From Dipteronia dyeriana (lineage: Eukaryota > Streptophyta > Magnoliopsida > Sapindales > Sapindaceae): a DNA stretch of 64,000 nucleotides. Of the stretch, positions 11,118 to 20,429 are shown piece by piece (the first letter of the stretch is position 1; the number at the start of each line of letters is the position of its first letter). The notes under the pieces are model-generated. The model was not told the DNA's origin, ran no database searches, and saw only the letters and a program-made list of their open reading frames with translations. The translations under genes and the position numbers were made by a program. Location of the stretch: positions 32,620,405-32,684,404 of the forward strand of contig CM065301.1 of the NCBI GenBank assembly GCA_032871835.1, in the 5' to 3' direction.

Positions 11118-12563
11118 GAGAAAATCGTAAAAACAGAACAACCTATTTTATTTCCAGACCATACTGGTATTGAAAAATGTTTTGATAATTTAATAGATGA
11201 AACAGAACTCCTAAGAACCCTAGAAGAAAGACTAGGAAGAATACCAAGTGCTAACATACAGACAATTGACAAAACCATTCCAGACTCTGATTCATCCGAT
11301 AATAATAGTGAAGCCCCTAGTTTCCAAGATTATGTCCAAAGGATAACGACAAATGAAAAAACTGATAGTTATAACAAAACAAAGTATTTTCATAACACCA
11401 AACCTTACTATCCAAAACCAACTCCCCCAGATTTACAATATGAAGAAACGGCTCCTTATAGAGCTTACACTGGTAATGCATGTTACCAATTCAACATTGA
11501 CGGACTATCAGAAAATCAAACTATCACCGTTTTGAGACAAATGCATACTATAGGATATATTTATATAAAAAAACAAAACATGACCCATTCTGATGCAGTA
11601 ACATCTCTTACTACAGGATTTGAGGGACAACTCTTTCGCTGGTGGACTCATACCCTTAGTAACCTTGCTAAGCAATCTATTATTAGACATACTAAAACTA
11701 TAACCTCCTCCACACCTGTTAGGACCACTGATCCAACAGCTTTTGAATCCACTTCCACTCAAACTCAGACCACAACTACTACATCTGAACCTAATGGTAT
11801 TGATGTCCTGTGTTACACCATTTTAATGCATTTTGTAGGAAACCCTAATATTAACCAGGGAAAAGAATTTTCGAAAATACAAAATCTAAAATGCAAAAAA
11901 CTAAATGATTTTAAATGGTATAAAGACATTTTTCTAACAAGAGTTTTCCAGAGACCTGACAATGCAAATTCTTATTGGAAAGAAAAATTTATCTCGGGAT
12001 TGCCAAAATTATTCTCTAATAAGGTTAGAGATGAAATGGTTAGACAAATGGGCTGGACCGATTGGTCCCAGATTGATTTGAACACATGGACTTATGGGGA
12101 AATAATAGCTTCTATAAATGTTGTGGCCCTCCAACTTTGTAATGACCTTAGACTCAAAAGCCAACTTAAACAACAAAAATTAACAACTAGGAAAAAATTA
12201 GGTTCTTGGTGTGAACAGTTTGGATTTGACAAACTTCCCACTCACAAAAAGAGAAAACATCCAAAACGCCCTTATATTAATTATAATTGGGCCAAAAAAT
12301 ATAGATACAGAGTCAACAAAAATCGTAAAGCTGACAAGAAGGGAGACATAATATGGTCCCCTAAAAAGAAATCATCTAAACATTTTAAGTACAATAAGAA
12401 AAATTCCTATAAAAAATCAAACAAATGTTTTAAATGTGGTAAAGAAGGACACTATGCTAACAAATGTCCTTACCAGAAAAAGAAGATTAATAGCCTAGAT
12501 TTAGATGATCAGGTCAAAGAGAAAAGTATCACAAGTTTTATATATGGATTCCGAACCCCATAG
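11118..12563 (+). CDS. Caulimovirid capsid protein region
   Basis: About 481 codons open in one frame after the stop at 11,115. The first in-frame ATG is at 11,379 or later, so its original start is probably upstream. The core holds FKWYKDIFLTRVFQRPDN, KEKFISGLPKLFSNKVRDEM and YGEIIASINVVALQLCND, the conserved caulimovirid capsid core. A lysine-rich stretch follows, then a CCHC zinc knuckle at 12,425-12,467 (CFKCGKEGHYANKC) that would bind RNA. The frame ends with TAG at 12,561-12,563. The next frame starts at 12,544, so the two overlap by about 20 bases, as compact viral genomes do. Ser/Thr-rich segment around residues 195-225 of this stretch. Confidence 0.88.
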   Translation, partial: EKIVKTEQPILFPDHTGIEKCFDNLIDETELLRTLEERLGRIPSANIQTIDKTIPDSDSSDNNSEAPSFQDYVQRITTNEKTDSYNKTKYFHNTKPYYPKPTPPDLQYEETAPYRAYTGNACYQFNIDGLSENQTITVLRQMHTIGYIYIKKQNMTHSDAVTSLTTGFEGQLFRWWTHTLSNLAKQSIIRHTKTITSSTPVRTTDPTAFESTSTQTQTTTTTSEPNGIDVLCYTILMHFVGNPNINQGKEFSKIQNLKCKKLNDFKWYKDIFLTRVFQRPDNANSYWKEKFISGLPKLFSNKVRDEMVRQMGWTDWSQIDLNTWTYGEIIASINVVALQLCNDLRLKSQLKQQKLTTRKKLGSWCEQFGFDKLPTHKKRKHPKRPYINYNWAKKYRYRVNKNRKADKKGDIIWSPKKKSSKHFKYNKKNSYKKSNKCFKCGKEGHYANKCPYQKKKINSLDLDDQVKEKSITSFIYGFRTP

Positions 12564-14916
12564 TTCCTCTACATCTTCCTCTGATAATGAAATTCTTATC
12601 ATTAATAAATCTTCTTCAGACTCAGAAACTTCTTCATCCTCTTACGATACATTAGACAGTTACAAAAAATAATCATTGATGAACCTTCTACCAGAAATAA
12701 CAATAGGCCATTAAATGAAACAAAACCTTTCAAAAATGCCCCTTTCGAAACTCCAGATTTTGAACAAAATGTTTTAGGAAAGTTTCACACTAAGTCTAGA
12801 AAAGTTACTATTCCTAACTTACAAAAAGAAATTATCAATATCAAAGAAGAAATAAAGATTCTGAAAATACAAATGCAAGAATTACAAGTAACTAATGCCC
12901 TTAATAAACAATTCCCAAAAACGTCTCATAAAAAACAGATTACTGAAGTAAGAATACAAAAATGGCATGTTGAGATTGACATTAGAATTGCCTCTAATTT
13001 CAATATTCGTGTTACTGCACTCATTGACACAAGAGCAGATTTAAACTGTATTGTAGAATCCTTAGTACCCACAAAATATCTACAAGCCACCACCGAAAAT
13101 TTATATGGGGCTAATAAAATTAAATTGGACATTAATTACAAACTCACTAATGCTAAAGTCTGCAACAGTGGAGTTTGTTACAATAACGATTTTATTGTTG
13201 TCAAAACCCTTTCCCAAAATGTTATTTTAGGATTACCATATTTGTACCTAATCTCTCCTTTCAAAGTCATAGCTGAAGGTCTTGTGACTGAATATTTGGG
13301 AAAGGAAATCTTATTCCCTTTCCTTTTTCCAGTACTTGTTAGAGACCTTAATGTTCTAAGAAATAATAACATTTGTTCTGAAAATCCTGTTGACAATTGC
13401 ATTGCCACATTAACCAGAAAACAAAACCAGCTAGCCTTCTTGAAGGACGATTTACATTTCCAAAGACAAAGTGAAAGAATCAAAGAACCTCTTATCCAAG
13501 AAAAAATAAAGACTTTTAAGGAAATGTTAGAAAAAGATGTTTGTTCTTCTATTCCAAATGCCTTCTGGGATAGGAAAAGACACATAGTAACCCTTCCATA
13601 CACAAAAGACTTTAGTGAAAAAGGTATTCCCTCTAAAGCTAGACCTATTCAAATGTCTGCAAACTTAATTGATTATTGCAAAAAAGAAATTCAAGACTTA
13701 ATTGAGAAAAAATTAATTAGAACTTCTAAATCCCCTTGGAGTTGCCCTGCTTTCTATGTTCAGAAGAATGCTGAAATAGAAAGAGGTGTTCCCGGACTTG
13801 TTATTAATTATAAATCCCTGAATGATGCCCTTCAATGGATTAGATATCCTATACCAAATAAATCAGACTTATTAAAAAGACTTTATGATGCTATTATTTT
13901 TTTAAAATTTGACATGAAATCAGGATTTTGACAGATCCAAATTGCTGAAACCGATCGTTACAAAAAGGCATTTACTGTCCCTTTTTGGCAATATTAGTGG
14001 AATGTTATACCTTTTGGTTTAAAAAGTGCCCCTAGTGAATTCCAATGCATAATGAACAATATTTTTAATCCTTATTCTGAGTTTTCCATTGTTTATATTG
14101 ATGATGTATTGATATTTTCAAAAACCATTGAACAACATTGGAAGCATCTAGAAACCTTTTATAAAACAGTTAAACACCACGGGTTAGTCATTTCTGCCCC
14201 TAAAATTACCCTTTTCCAAACCAATATCAGATTTTTAGGCTACAATATCAAGAGAGGAACAATTATTCCTATCCATAGAAGCTTAGAATTTGCTGACAAA
14301 TTTCCAGACAAAATAAAAGATAAAAAACAGTTACAAAGATTTTTGGGATGTTTAAATTATATTTCAAATTTTTATAAAGAATTAAGTATTATCTGTAAAC
14401 CACTCTTTCAAAGATTAAAAACCAATCCCCCTCCTTGGACAGAAGAACATACTAAAGCTGTTTTACAAATTAAAAATGATATTAAAAGATTGCCATGTTT
14501 GACAATTTGTCACTCTAATGCCCCTAAGACAGTTGAAACAGATGTAGCAGAAATTGGCTATGGTGGTATATTAAAACAAAAGATCAATGACCAAGATAGG
14601 TTAGTCAGATATGTTTCAGGATCATGGAATGAGCACAAAAGAAATATTCAACTGTAAAAAAGAAATATTAGCTATTGTTTTAACTATTCAAAAACTGCAA
14701 GATGATTTAATAAACCAAAAATTCCTATTGAGAGTTAACTGTCAGTCGGCAAAATTTATTTTGAAAAAAGATGTAAAAAACCTTGCCTCAAAGCAAATCT
14801 TTGCTAGATGGCAAGCACTTTTATCTGCTTTCGATTTTGAAATTGAATATATTAAAGGATCAGAAAATAGCCTCCCAGATTTTCTGACCAGAGAATTTTT
14901 ACAGGGAGAAAAATGA
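12544..14916 (+). pseudogene. Caulimovirid protease - reverse transcriptase - RNase H, broken
   Basis: Begins at ATG 12,544 in a frame different from the capsid, opening with a Ser/Asp-rich stretch (SSSTSSSDNEILII). A one-base shift in the A-run at 12,664-12,671 moves it to the frame used from 12,672 on. The protease site at 13,023-13,034 reads I-D-T-R where D-T/S-G is expected, so it is probably inactive. RT fingers and palm follow (RPIQMSANLIDYCKKEI, SPWSCPAFYVQK), with stops at 13,929-13,931 and 13,995-13,997 just inside the conserved palm. The catalytic YIDD is at 14,094-14,105. A second frameshift at about 14,645-14,658 lies in the RNase H, whose C-terminal part ends KGSENSLPDFLTREF. The last stop, TGA at 14,914-14,916, overlaps the ATG of the next ORF. 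Non-functional as it stands. Confidence 0.88.
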
Positions 14917-16229
14917 CCAGCACAAACCGAGGTCGCGGCGGGGGCCGCAACCTAAGTGGCAAGGGCTCCACGAGATCTGACATATCAGACAATTCTGACT
15001 TATCAACTTATCATACTTCCCCTAAAGGAAGCCACAAGGACAAATATGGAATTTCACTTATATCTCAACCTAGATCCCCACATCATTTACCTATCCAATT
15101 TCCACATTTACCCCCTACTGGGCCTTCTTCTAGCAGAAGCCCAAGCCAAAGCCCAAGCCAAAGCCCAATTCATACGACAAATGTCTTTTCACCACTAGCA
15201 ATTGACAGTACCCCTTTCAAGACAGTTGTATCCTCTAACATAAGCCCACATTCAAACAAACAGGACAAAATCCAAGCCCAACAAGAGAAAATGTTGACCC
15301 AATCTTCAATGACAGCCTTACCAAAAATCAATCACCCAACATACTCCTATATCAATAAACCTTTCTTTGACATGTTTTTTGTCATGGAAGAACATTTCCT
15401 GCATGATCATTACTTTAGGGAACCTAAGAAACTGGCGGATGATATTATCAACCCCCTGTTTGGCAGGATCCCTGAGGACTTAACAAAAAGACATATTTTC
15501 TATGAGTTCATTCTCGTAGATATATACTCAATATTTATTTCAGATGTTTTTGACAAAATTGACAAAGAAAAATTGATTTTTAGAAAAGTACAGATTTGCA
15601 AAATCATCACTTTGGAAGAATGGGGTGGCGACCCAAATTCAAAAAGAAATTTCAGCCGAATTTTCCATGTTTCAGATTTTTCTTATTGGGACTACAGAGA
15701 TGCATGGACCAAATTATTTTATGGACAAAACCCTGGAAATTCCCTTTCCTGGTTTATCTATTTTGACAAAAACTTCCTCATAAATTTGCCCTTCTGGTTC
15801 CTTGAATGGTGGGACAAGTTTGGGCCTATCATTGATTTTCTCCCTCCTCCAGTCAAGGATAGTTTTTCCCTCTGGATCACAAATGTAAACAGACCAGACT
15901 CCTGGGAATTCTACCCAGATCTATTTCTATTTTTTGTACAATTCAATATAATATGGATCCTCATGTTAGAATTCTCTATTCAAGATAGACTTATTGGGAA
16001 TGTTATTGTCCCTTATTTTGGAAGACAAGTTAAGATTAAATGGTGGAGTGACATGAATCTTGCCAACCTGAGAAAAGACAAAGTCTCCAAATGGCTCGCA
16101 GATAATCCCACTTTTTGTACTAAAGTAACAAATGACCAATCCAGCTTTTTGATGGCTAAATCACAAAATCAGGCCAGAATTGCAGCAGCTTCCTCTCCTG
16201 ACGAAATTCTCATCCTGACGAGCTCATGA
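14913..16229 (+). CDS. Caulimovirid third ORF, 438 codons, function unknown
   Basis: An uninterrupted frame from ATG 14,913 to TGA 16,227-16,229. Its start overlaps the preceding stop as ATGA, suggesting re-initiation after the polymerase frame. The N-terminal third is disordered: an RGRGGGR basic patch, then Ser/Pro-rich with a repeated SPSQ made by 12-base tandem repeats at about 15,137-15,170. The folded part (about residues 150-420) is rich in Trp and Phe (LEEWGGDPNSKRNF, FWFLEWWDKFGPIIDFLPPP, VKIKWWSDMNLANL). I see no transmembrane segment, protease or polymerase motif. Position after RNase H fits the unknown second ORF of florendovirus-like elements, or a translational transactivator in other genera; I cannot decide. 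The frame probably once ran further (see 16,226-16,363). Confidence 0.8.
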   Translation: MTSTNRGRGGGRNLSGKGSTRSDISDNSDLSTYHTSPKGSHKDKYGISLISQPRSPHHLPIQFPHLPPTGPSSSRSPSQSPSQSPIHTTNVFSPLAIDSTPFKTVVSSNISPHSNKQDKIQAQQEKMLTQSSMTALPKINHPTYSYINKPFFDMFFVMEEHFLHDHYFREPKKLADDIINPLFGRIPEDLTKRHIFYEFILVDIYSIFISDVFDKIDKEKLIFRKVQICKIITLEEWGGDPNSKRNFSRIFHVSDFSYWDYRDAWTKLFYGQNPGNSLSWFIYFDKNFLINLPFWFLEWWDKFGPIIDFLPPPVKDSFSLWITNVNRPDSWEFYPDLFLFFVQFNIIWILMLEFSIQDRLIGNVIVPYFGRQVKIKWWSDMNLANLRKDKVSKWLADNPTFCTKVTNDQSSFLMAKSQNQARIAAASSPDEILILTSS

Positions 16230-16363
16230 GAATCGCTGAAGAGATGAAGAATACTATGGCCAATATGTCACAAGCAGGATCTGACAATAGCAACAATGAT
16301 GAATCAGACAACTATGCATTCGACAGTGAAGACCCATCAACCTATTTTGGCCATGATCCTTAA
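16226..16363 (+). CDS. Small ORF, probably the shifted C-terminus of the third viral ORF
   Basis: 45 codons from ATG 16,226 to TAA 16,361-16,363, again overlapping the previous stop as ATGA. Acidic and Ser/Asn-rich (SNNDESDNYAFDSEDP). Just before the overlap, CCTGACGA occurs twice, 17 bases apart (16,197 and 16,214). A 17-base duplication would shift the frame exactly here, so this may be the former tail of the 438-codon ORF rather than a separate gene. Confidence 0.45.
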   Translation: MRIAEEMKNTMANMSQAGSDNSNNDESDNYAFDSEDPSTYFGHDP

Positions 16364-16584
16364 AGCAGCCTGTTACGACAAAACCGACAAAAGCAAAAAG
16401 ATTGACAGATAAGAAAAAATTGACAGACAAGGTGGTCAGACAAGGAATCTTATCTTACCTTCCAGCTGTATTCATTATCAACAGACATGAAGATCTTCTA
16501 TCCTCCAGCCGTAAAGACAACTCAACCACAGTTTGCCGACATATAACCAGAGTTACTTTTCCTAGACCAGAGTTAAATAATCTC

Positions 16585-16592
16585 TATATATA
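16585..16592 (+). promoter_or_regulatory. TATA box of the viral full-length transcript
   Basis: CTCTATATATATG lies after the last viral ORF, where caulimovirids keep their pregenomic promoter. Transcription would start near 16,615-16,620. Confidence 0.6.
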
Positions 16593-16714
16593 TGTTGTTT
16601 CATTTCTTTCAGAAACAAGTTCAATTTCAGTTAGTTTTTTAATTTTCTTATCATAAGCTCTGCGAAGCTTGCTATTTTCTCTTCATCTGTTTTGTAAAAT
16701 TTCTCAATCACTTA

Positions 16715-16720
16715 AATAAA
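16715..16720 (+). terminator. Poly(A) signal of the viral transcript
   Basis: AATAAA, 123 bases after the end of the TATA box and about 100 bases past the expected start of transcription. Caulimovirids place the signal downstream of their own promoter so that transcripts are terminally redundant; the spacing here fits. Confidence 0.6.
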
Positions 16721-16929
16721 GCTTGACTTATTTTTGTATAATCACTTTGTTGTCAGACAATTTTATCACTGTAAGACACTATCATTTCATCTTCAATTTC
16801 ATGAACTATTACTGTTATCTGATCTAAGTATATCGGTTGGAAACCAGGACATATCCCTATCAACCTTGCTTAAAACAGCTTTGTTGAGGATTAACTCGGG
16901 TAGAACAACGCCACGTACTTGTTAGGACC

Positions 16930-17037
16930 ATTGCATTATACTGTACTGTTGTATATTTGAACAGTTGCTTGATCTATTCCTATATGTTTCTTGTTGTGCT
17001 ATATTTTATCCTCTGTTTTCTATTTTAAATATTATCA

Positions 17038-17086
<49 letters not shown>

Positions 17087-17395
17087 GCTCTTTTTATAGA
17101 AAGGCATCATTAATTATTATCCAACAACCAATTGAGAAAAACAATAGTAGAATAAATGCACCAAACCAAGCTAGTAGTAGTGTGCTCAAGCGTACTTGTG
17201 TTTATTCAACATAATGTGACGAAATTAAATTTTTAAAGTATATTCTTTAATTTGAAAGAATAATTTTAATATGATGACAATCACAGTGATTAAAAATATT
17301 GTACGGTTGTATCAAAGAAATTCTATATATATAAAAAAATGTACATCATATGGTTAGTTAGATATATAACAATGAAAAATATATATAAGCATCGT
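16930..17395. other. Flank between virus and MITE cluster
   Basis: No gene seen. Holds the (TTA)n run and AT-rich DNA; the exact viral end is somewhere near its left edge. Confidence 0.4.
17041..17085. repeat. (TTA)15 microsatellite
   Basis: 45 bases of perfect TTA trinucleotide repeat, preceded by a short ATTATCATCA run. Confidence 0.97.
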
Positions 17396-17860
17396 ATTAA
17401 AGCATCTCCAATGCAATCGTGGATTGTGAAAAAATTGGATGCCAACTAGGATGGATAGATTGAATTCAAAAAAAAAAATTCAATGCAACTATCACCTTCA
17501 ATGTCAAGCTGATGTGGAAAATAAATATCAGACATTGTCAATATGACTGTCTACTTTGAGATAGCCTGTTGTATAACTATTTTTTCGGTTGACTCGACAA
17601 GTATTTAAATTTGATATTAATTTTCATCTATTTTCGGTAAGGAAAAATATAAAAAATAAAATAGGAAAAAAAATTAGACACAACATTATAAGAAATATGT
17701 ATTTTAAACAGGAGCATTGGAGAGCATATGTTGAGTTGATTGTCTAACAAATCTATACTTAGGCCATATAGGAAACAAGTCATTTGACATTGTTGCCTTG
17801 TCAACAATTATTGATAAGCAATCCATTTTTACATTTGAGATGTTCTTATGTATCTGGAGA
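17396..17860. mobile_element. MITE-like element with 'atctccaatgc' ends
   Basis: The left end AAAGCATCTCCAATGCAAT is mirrored near 17,830-17,852 by ACATTTGAGATGTTCTTATG. The ends are of the GAGCATCTCCAATGC type seen in many plant MITEs. No coding content. Confidence 0.5.
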
Positions 17861-17867
17861 AAATTGA

Positions 17868-18728
17868 GTACCACATAAGATATTTAAATAATGAGGTAGA
17901 AAAAACCTCTCCAGTAACACCATCTAATTTGATTTTGAAGGCGTTGTGACAATTTTTTTTTATAGAGAATATAGAGTTGGGTTTCCAACTTTAGAAACTC
18001 TCCTATAGATGCTAACTAGGATTTCTAATTTTTTTTTTCCCACGAATAATATAATAAGAGTATCTCCAATGGAAATATGCATTTTTAGGTTTTTAATTAG
18101 TGACACATCAACTTATACATATTGATTATGGATCCACTTTGTCAAAAAAAATTAAGAAATGCATATTTTCTTCTCCAATGCAATTATCTAAAATCAAATA
18201 TATATCCATTTTTTATTTATCATCTTAAAACATTTATTTCACACACTCTCTCTCCTCTTTTATTTTAAATCAAATACGTTTCCATTTTTTGACTAATCAT
18301 TTTACAACATTTATCTCATTCTCTTTTATTTTGCAATTAGTGAGGTGTAATATTATTGGTAAGAAAATATTAAAATCCTAGTCAGCATTTCTAAGAAAGT
18401 TTTTAAAGTCAGAAACTCAACTCCATATTCTCTAAAAAAAAATTAGCATATCATCTCCATAATCAAATTAGATAATGAGTCTCCCCACACAAAGCACCCC
18501 CACCCCAATACACACTTGTTGACACGTATCCATTTGTTAATTATTAATTTACCTGTTTACCCTTACGATAGTTAATTTTGTCAATATTTAATTAATAAAT
18601 TGACACATGTCGACATGTGGGGAGAGGGGTAATGCTCACCTTCTTTCACAAGGTGAGAAAAAATGAACTATTAGATAATTGCATTGGAGATTTTTTTTCT
18701 ACCACATTATCTAACTATCCTATGTAGC
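17868..18728. mobile_element. Foldback/MITE nest
   Basis: Long imperfect inverted arms. 17,868-18,032 (CCACATAAGATATTTAAATA ... AGAGAATATAGAGTTGGGTT ... GATGCTAACTAGGATTTCTA) mirrors 18,371-18,478 plus 18,690-18,728. The right arm is split by a unique stretch at about 18,480-18,685. The loop holds a second piece with a TATCTCCAATGG end at 18,060. No transposase; mobilisation would depend on another element. Confidence 0.5.
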
Positions 18729-19990
18729 TGAAAATATAAGAGGTGTGTCTAAACAACAAAGGGGAGGTGAACGGGTTGTTAATTGATTGATTTATCAATT
18801 TTTTTCGATTAGTCAATATTTGCAATTAAGAACCCAAAATAAACAAACTATAAAATTCAAGTAAAATATGAAAATTAAACCGAGACTTGATTTTTACATG
18901 GGAAACCCACAACAGGGAAAAAACCCACTAGATTAGCCTTGCTAGCCACTTCGGTCATCAAATCCACTACTTGAATACTTGCTTACAACCTAAGTTAACA
19001 CCCTAGTCACACTATTCTCTGAAGCAACACAAGCTACTAGACTCATGAACCTTTAGTAGTGATTCTAGACCAGTCACTTAGCAATCAGCCCATTGATTGC
19101 AAGACTGACTTACTTTTGTAACTTTACATAGAAACCACAAGACTTTGACTCTATGAAGAGATTAAGTCTATGTGAATATGTATGAATATTCAAGATGCAA
19201 TATAGTTGCAAGACCACACACAATACGTTTAACTAGAGATTAAGATGCAAGTCTAATAATTATAGTTATCAAGGTGTCTATATGAACATGCATTCAAACT
19301 TTGCTAACAAGAAAGTGAAACCTAGTCACGAAACAATTAAACAAACCACAATCAAGTCATGGCAACATAGATATGCAAACAAGAAGATGTATGCAACCAA
19401 CAAGCAATTAATTAACCCCTAAGCAATATATATGCCAAAAAGAACCAATCTTGGAAACATTGAACAGAGGATGAAGCTAGAGATGAGTTCTACTTACGAA
19501 GTCATGAAACAAACAAGACCTATGAGTGAATGATGCATGATGAAGTTTAGCAAGTCATAGATTTGAGGTTTGGTGAAACTAAAATGAAGTTTTTGAGACT
19601 TCTGTCACTAGAAACTTTGTATCTCTCACAAGGTAAAAAGCCAGAGTTTTTTGACGAACAAGAAAGCATAAGATCTTTTTATACAGGATGTCAAACCAGC
19701 ATCGTTTTGAGCAAAAAAGGGATGTCGCGGTCCCTACTATCATGGTTGACCAAGAAGACAATAGGTCTTGGCTAAGGCAAATGAAATGTCGCCAACATGC
19801 CGTGGTCCTCTTTTTCGAGGTGGTCTATGACATCACATGGACCGCGGAAATCACTGGAGACAAATGTCGTGTTAATGACGCGGTCGGCCACTACGACACT
19901 AGGATCACAAAAATTGCGTGGGGAAGTGGCGCCTATGCTGCAGCGGTCCAAGACGACACTTGGACCACATAACTCATGCATATAGTGATT
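18729..19990 (-). mobile_element. Copia LTR (SIRE-like), U3-truncated copy
   Basis: Begins TGAAAATATAAGAGGTGTGT, matching the LTR edge at 1,997, and continues with the shared GTTGTTAATTGATTG and GGGAAACCCAC..GGGAAAAAACCCAC blocks. A GC-rich block at about 19,720-19,975 repeats words such as CGCGGTC, GCGGTCC and TGGACC. The U3 end seen in copies A and C is not found; a hairpin MITE follows. Confidence 0.65.
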
Positions 19991-20004
19991 CTGTCATAAC
20001 TCAT

Positions 20005-20365
20005 AAGAGATCACATATTTTAATTTCAGTAAGGATCTTGATAAAATCGCATCAGTTTTTATGAATTTTAATTAAAAAATTTTGTGGATGATAAGTTTAT
20101 CGAATTTTACTTATGAATAAAATTTGAGAAATTTTAAAACACTAGAACTTTTTTCTTTAATTTTCTTATATTTCATTCATTCTTCTGATACCTTCCTATT
20201 TAACAAAATCGGGAAAAAAAGTTCCAGTGCTTGAAAAATTTTCAAATTTTATTTATAAGTACATTCCGTTGAATTTATTATCTATAAACAAAAAAAAATC
20301 AGACTAATATACATAAAAATCGATGTAATTTCATCAAGGTTCTTACTGAAGTTAAAATAATCGAT
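20005..20365. mobile_element. Hairpin-type MITE
   Basis: Two arms of about 160 bases, 20,005-20,165 and 20,200-20,365, are imperfect reverse complements; for example TTTCAGTAAGGATCTTGATA and its mirror TCAAGGTTCTTACTGAAGTT. About 35 bases separate them. A transcript would fold into one long stem. No coding content; ends near TATTTTAA on both sides. Confidence 0.75.
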
Positions 20366-20380
20366 TCCATATGAGAGACT

Positions 20381-20382
<2 letters not shown>

Positions 20383-20426
<44 letters not shown>
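20383..20426. repeat. (AT)n microsatellite
   Basis: 44 bases of perfect AT alternation. Confidence 0.97.

Positions 20427-20429
<3 letters not shown>

Larger units (their letters stand above)
10761..16930 (+). mobile_element. Endogenous caulimovirid (pararetrovirus) copy, 5' truncated
   Basis: Order of domains: end of the movement-protein-side region, capsid with zinc knuckle, protease, reverse transcriptase, RNase H, then a separate third ORF, then a TATA box and poly(A) signal. There is no integrase and no LTR, which with this order points to Caulimoviridae rather than a retrotransposon. The movement protein itself is missing; the frame starts abruptly after a stop at 10,758-10,760. Damage: in-frame stop at 11,115, frameshift in an A-run at about 12,664-12,671, stops at 13,929 and 13,995, and a frameshift at about 14,645-14,658. 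The layout with an extra ORF after RNase H resembles florendovirus-type endogenous viruses as I remember them; genus is not proven. Right edge near 16,930 is approximate. Confidence 0.88.

Noticed and set aside
15137..15170. 12-base tandem repeat as a satellite
   Set aside because: It is three in-frame units inside the viral ORF coding SPSQ repeats; described there.
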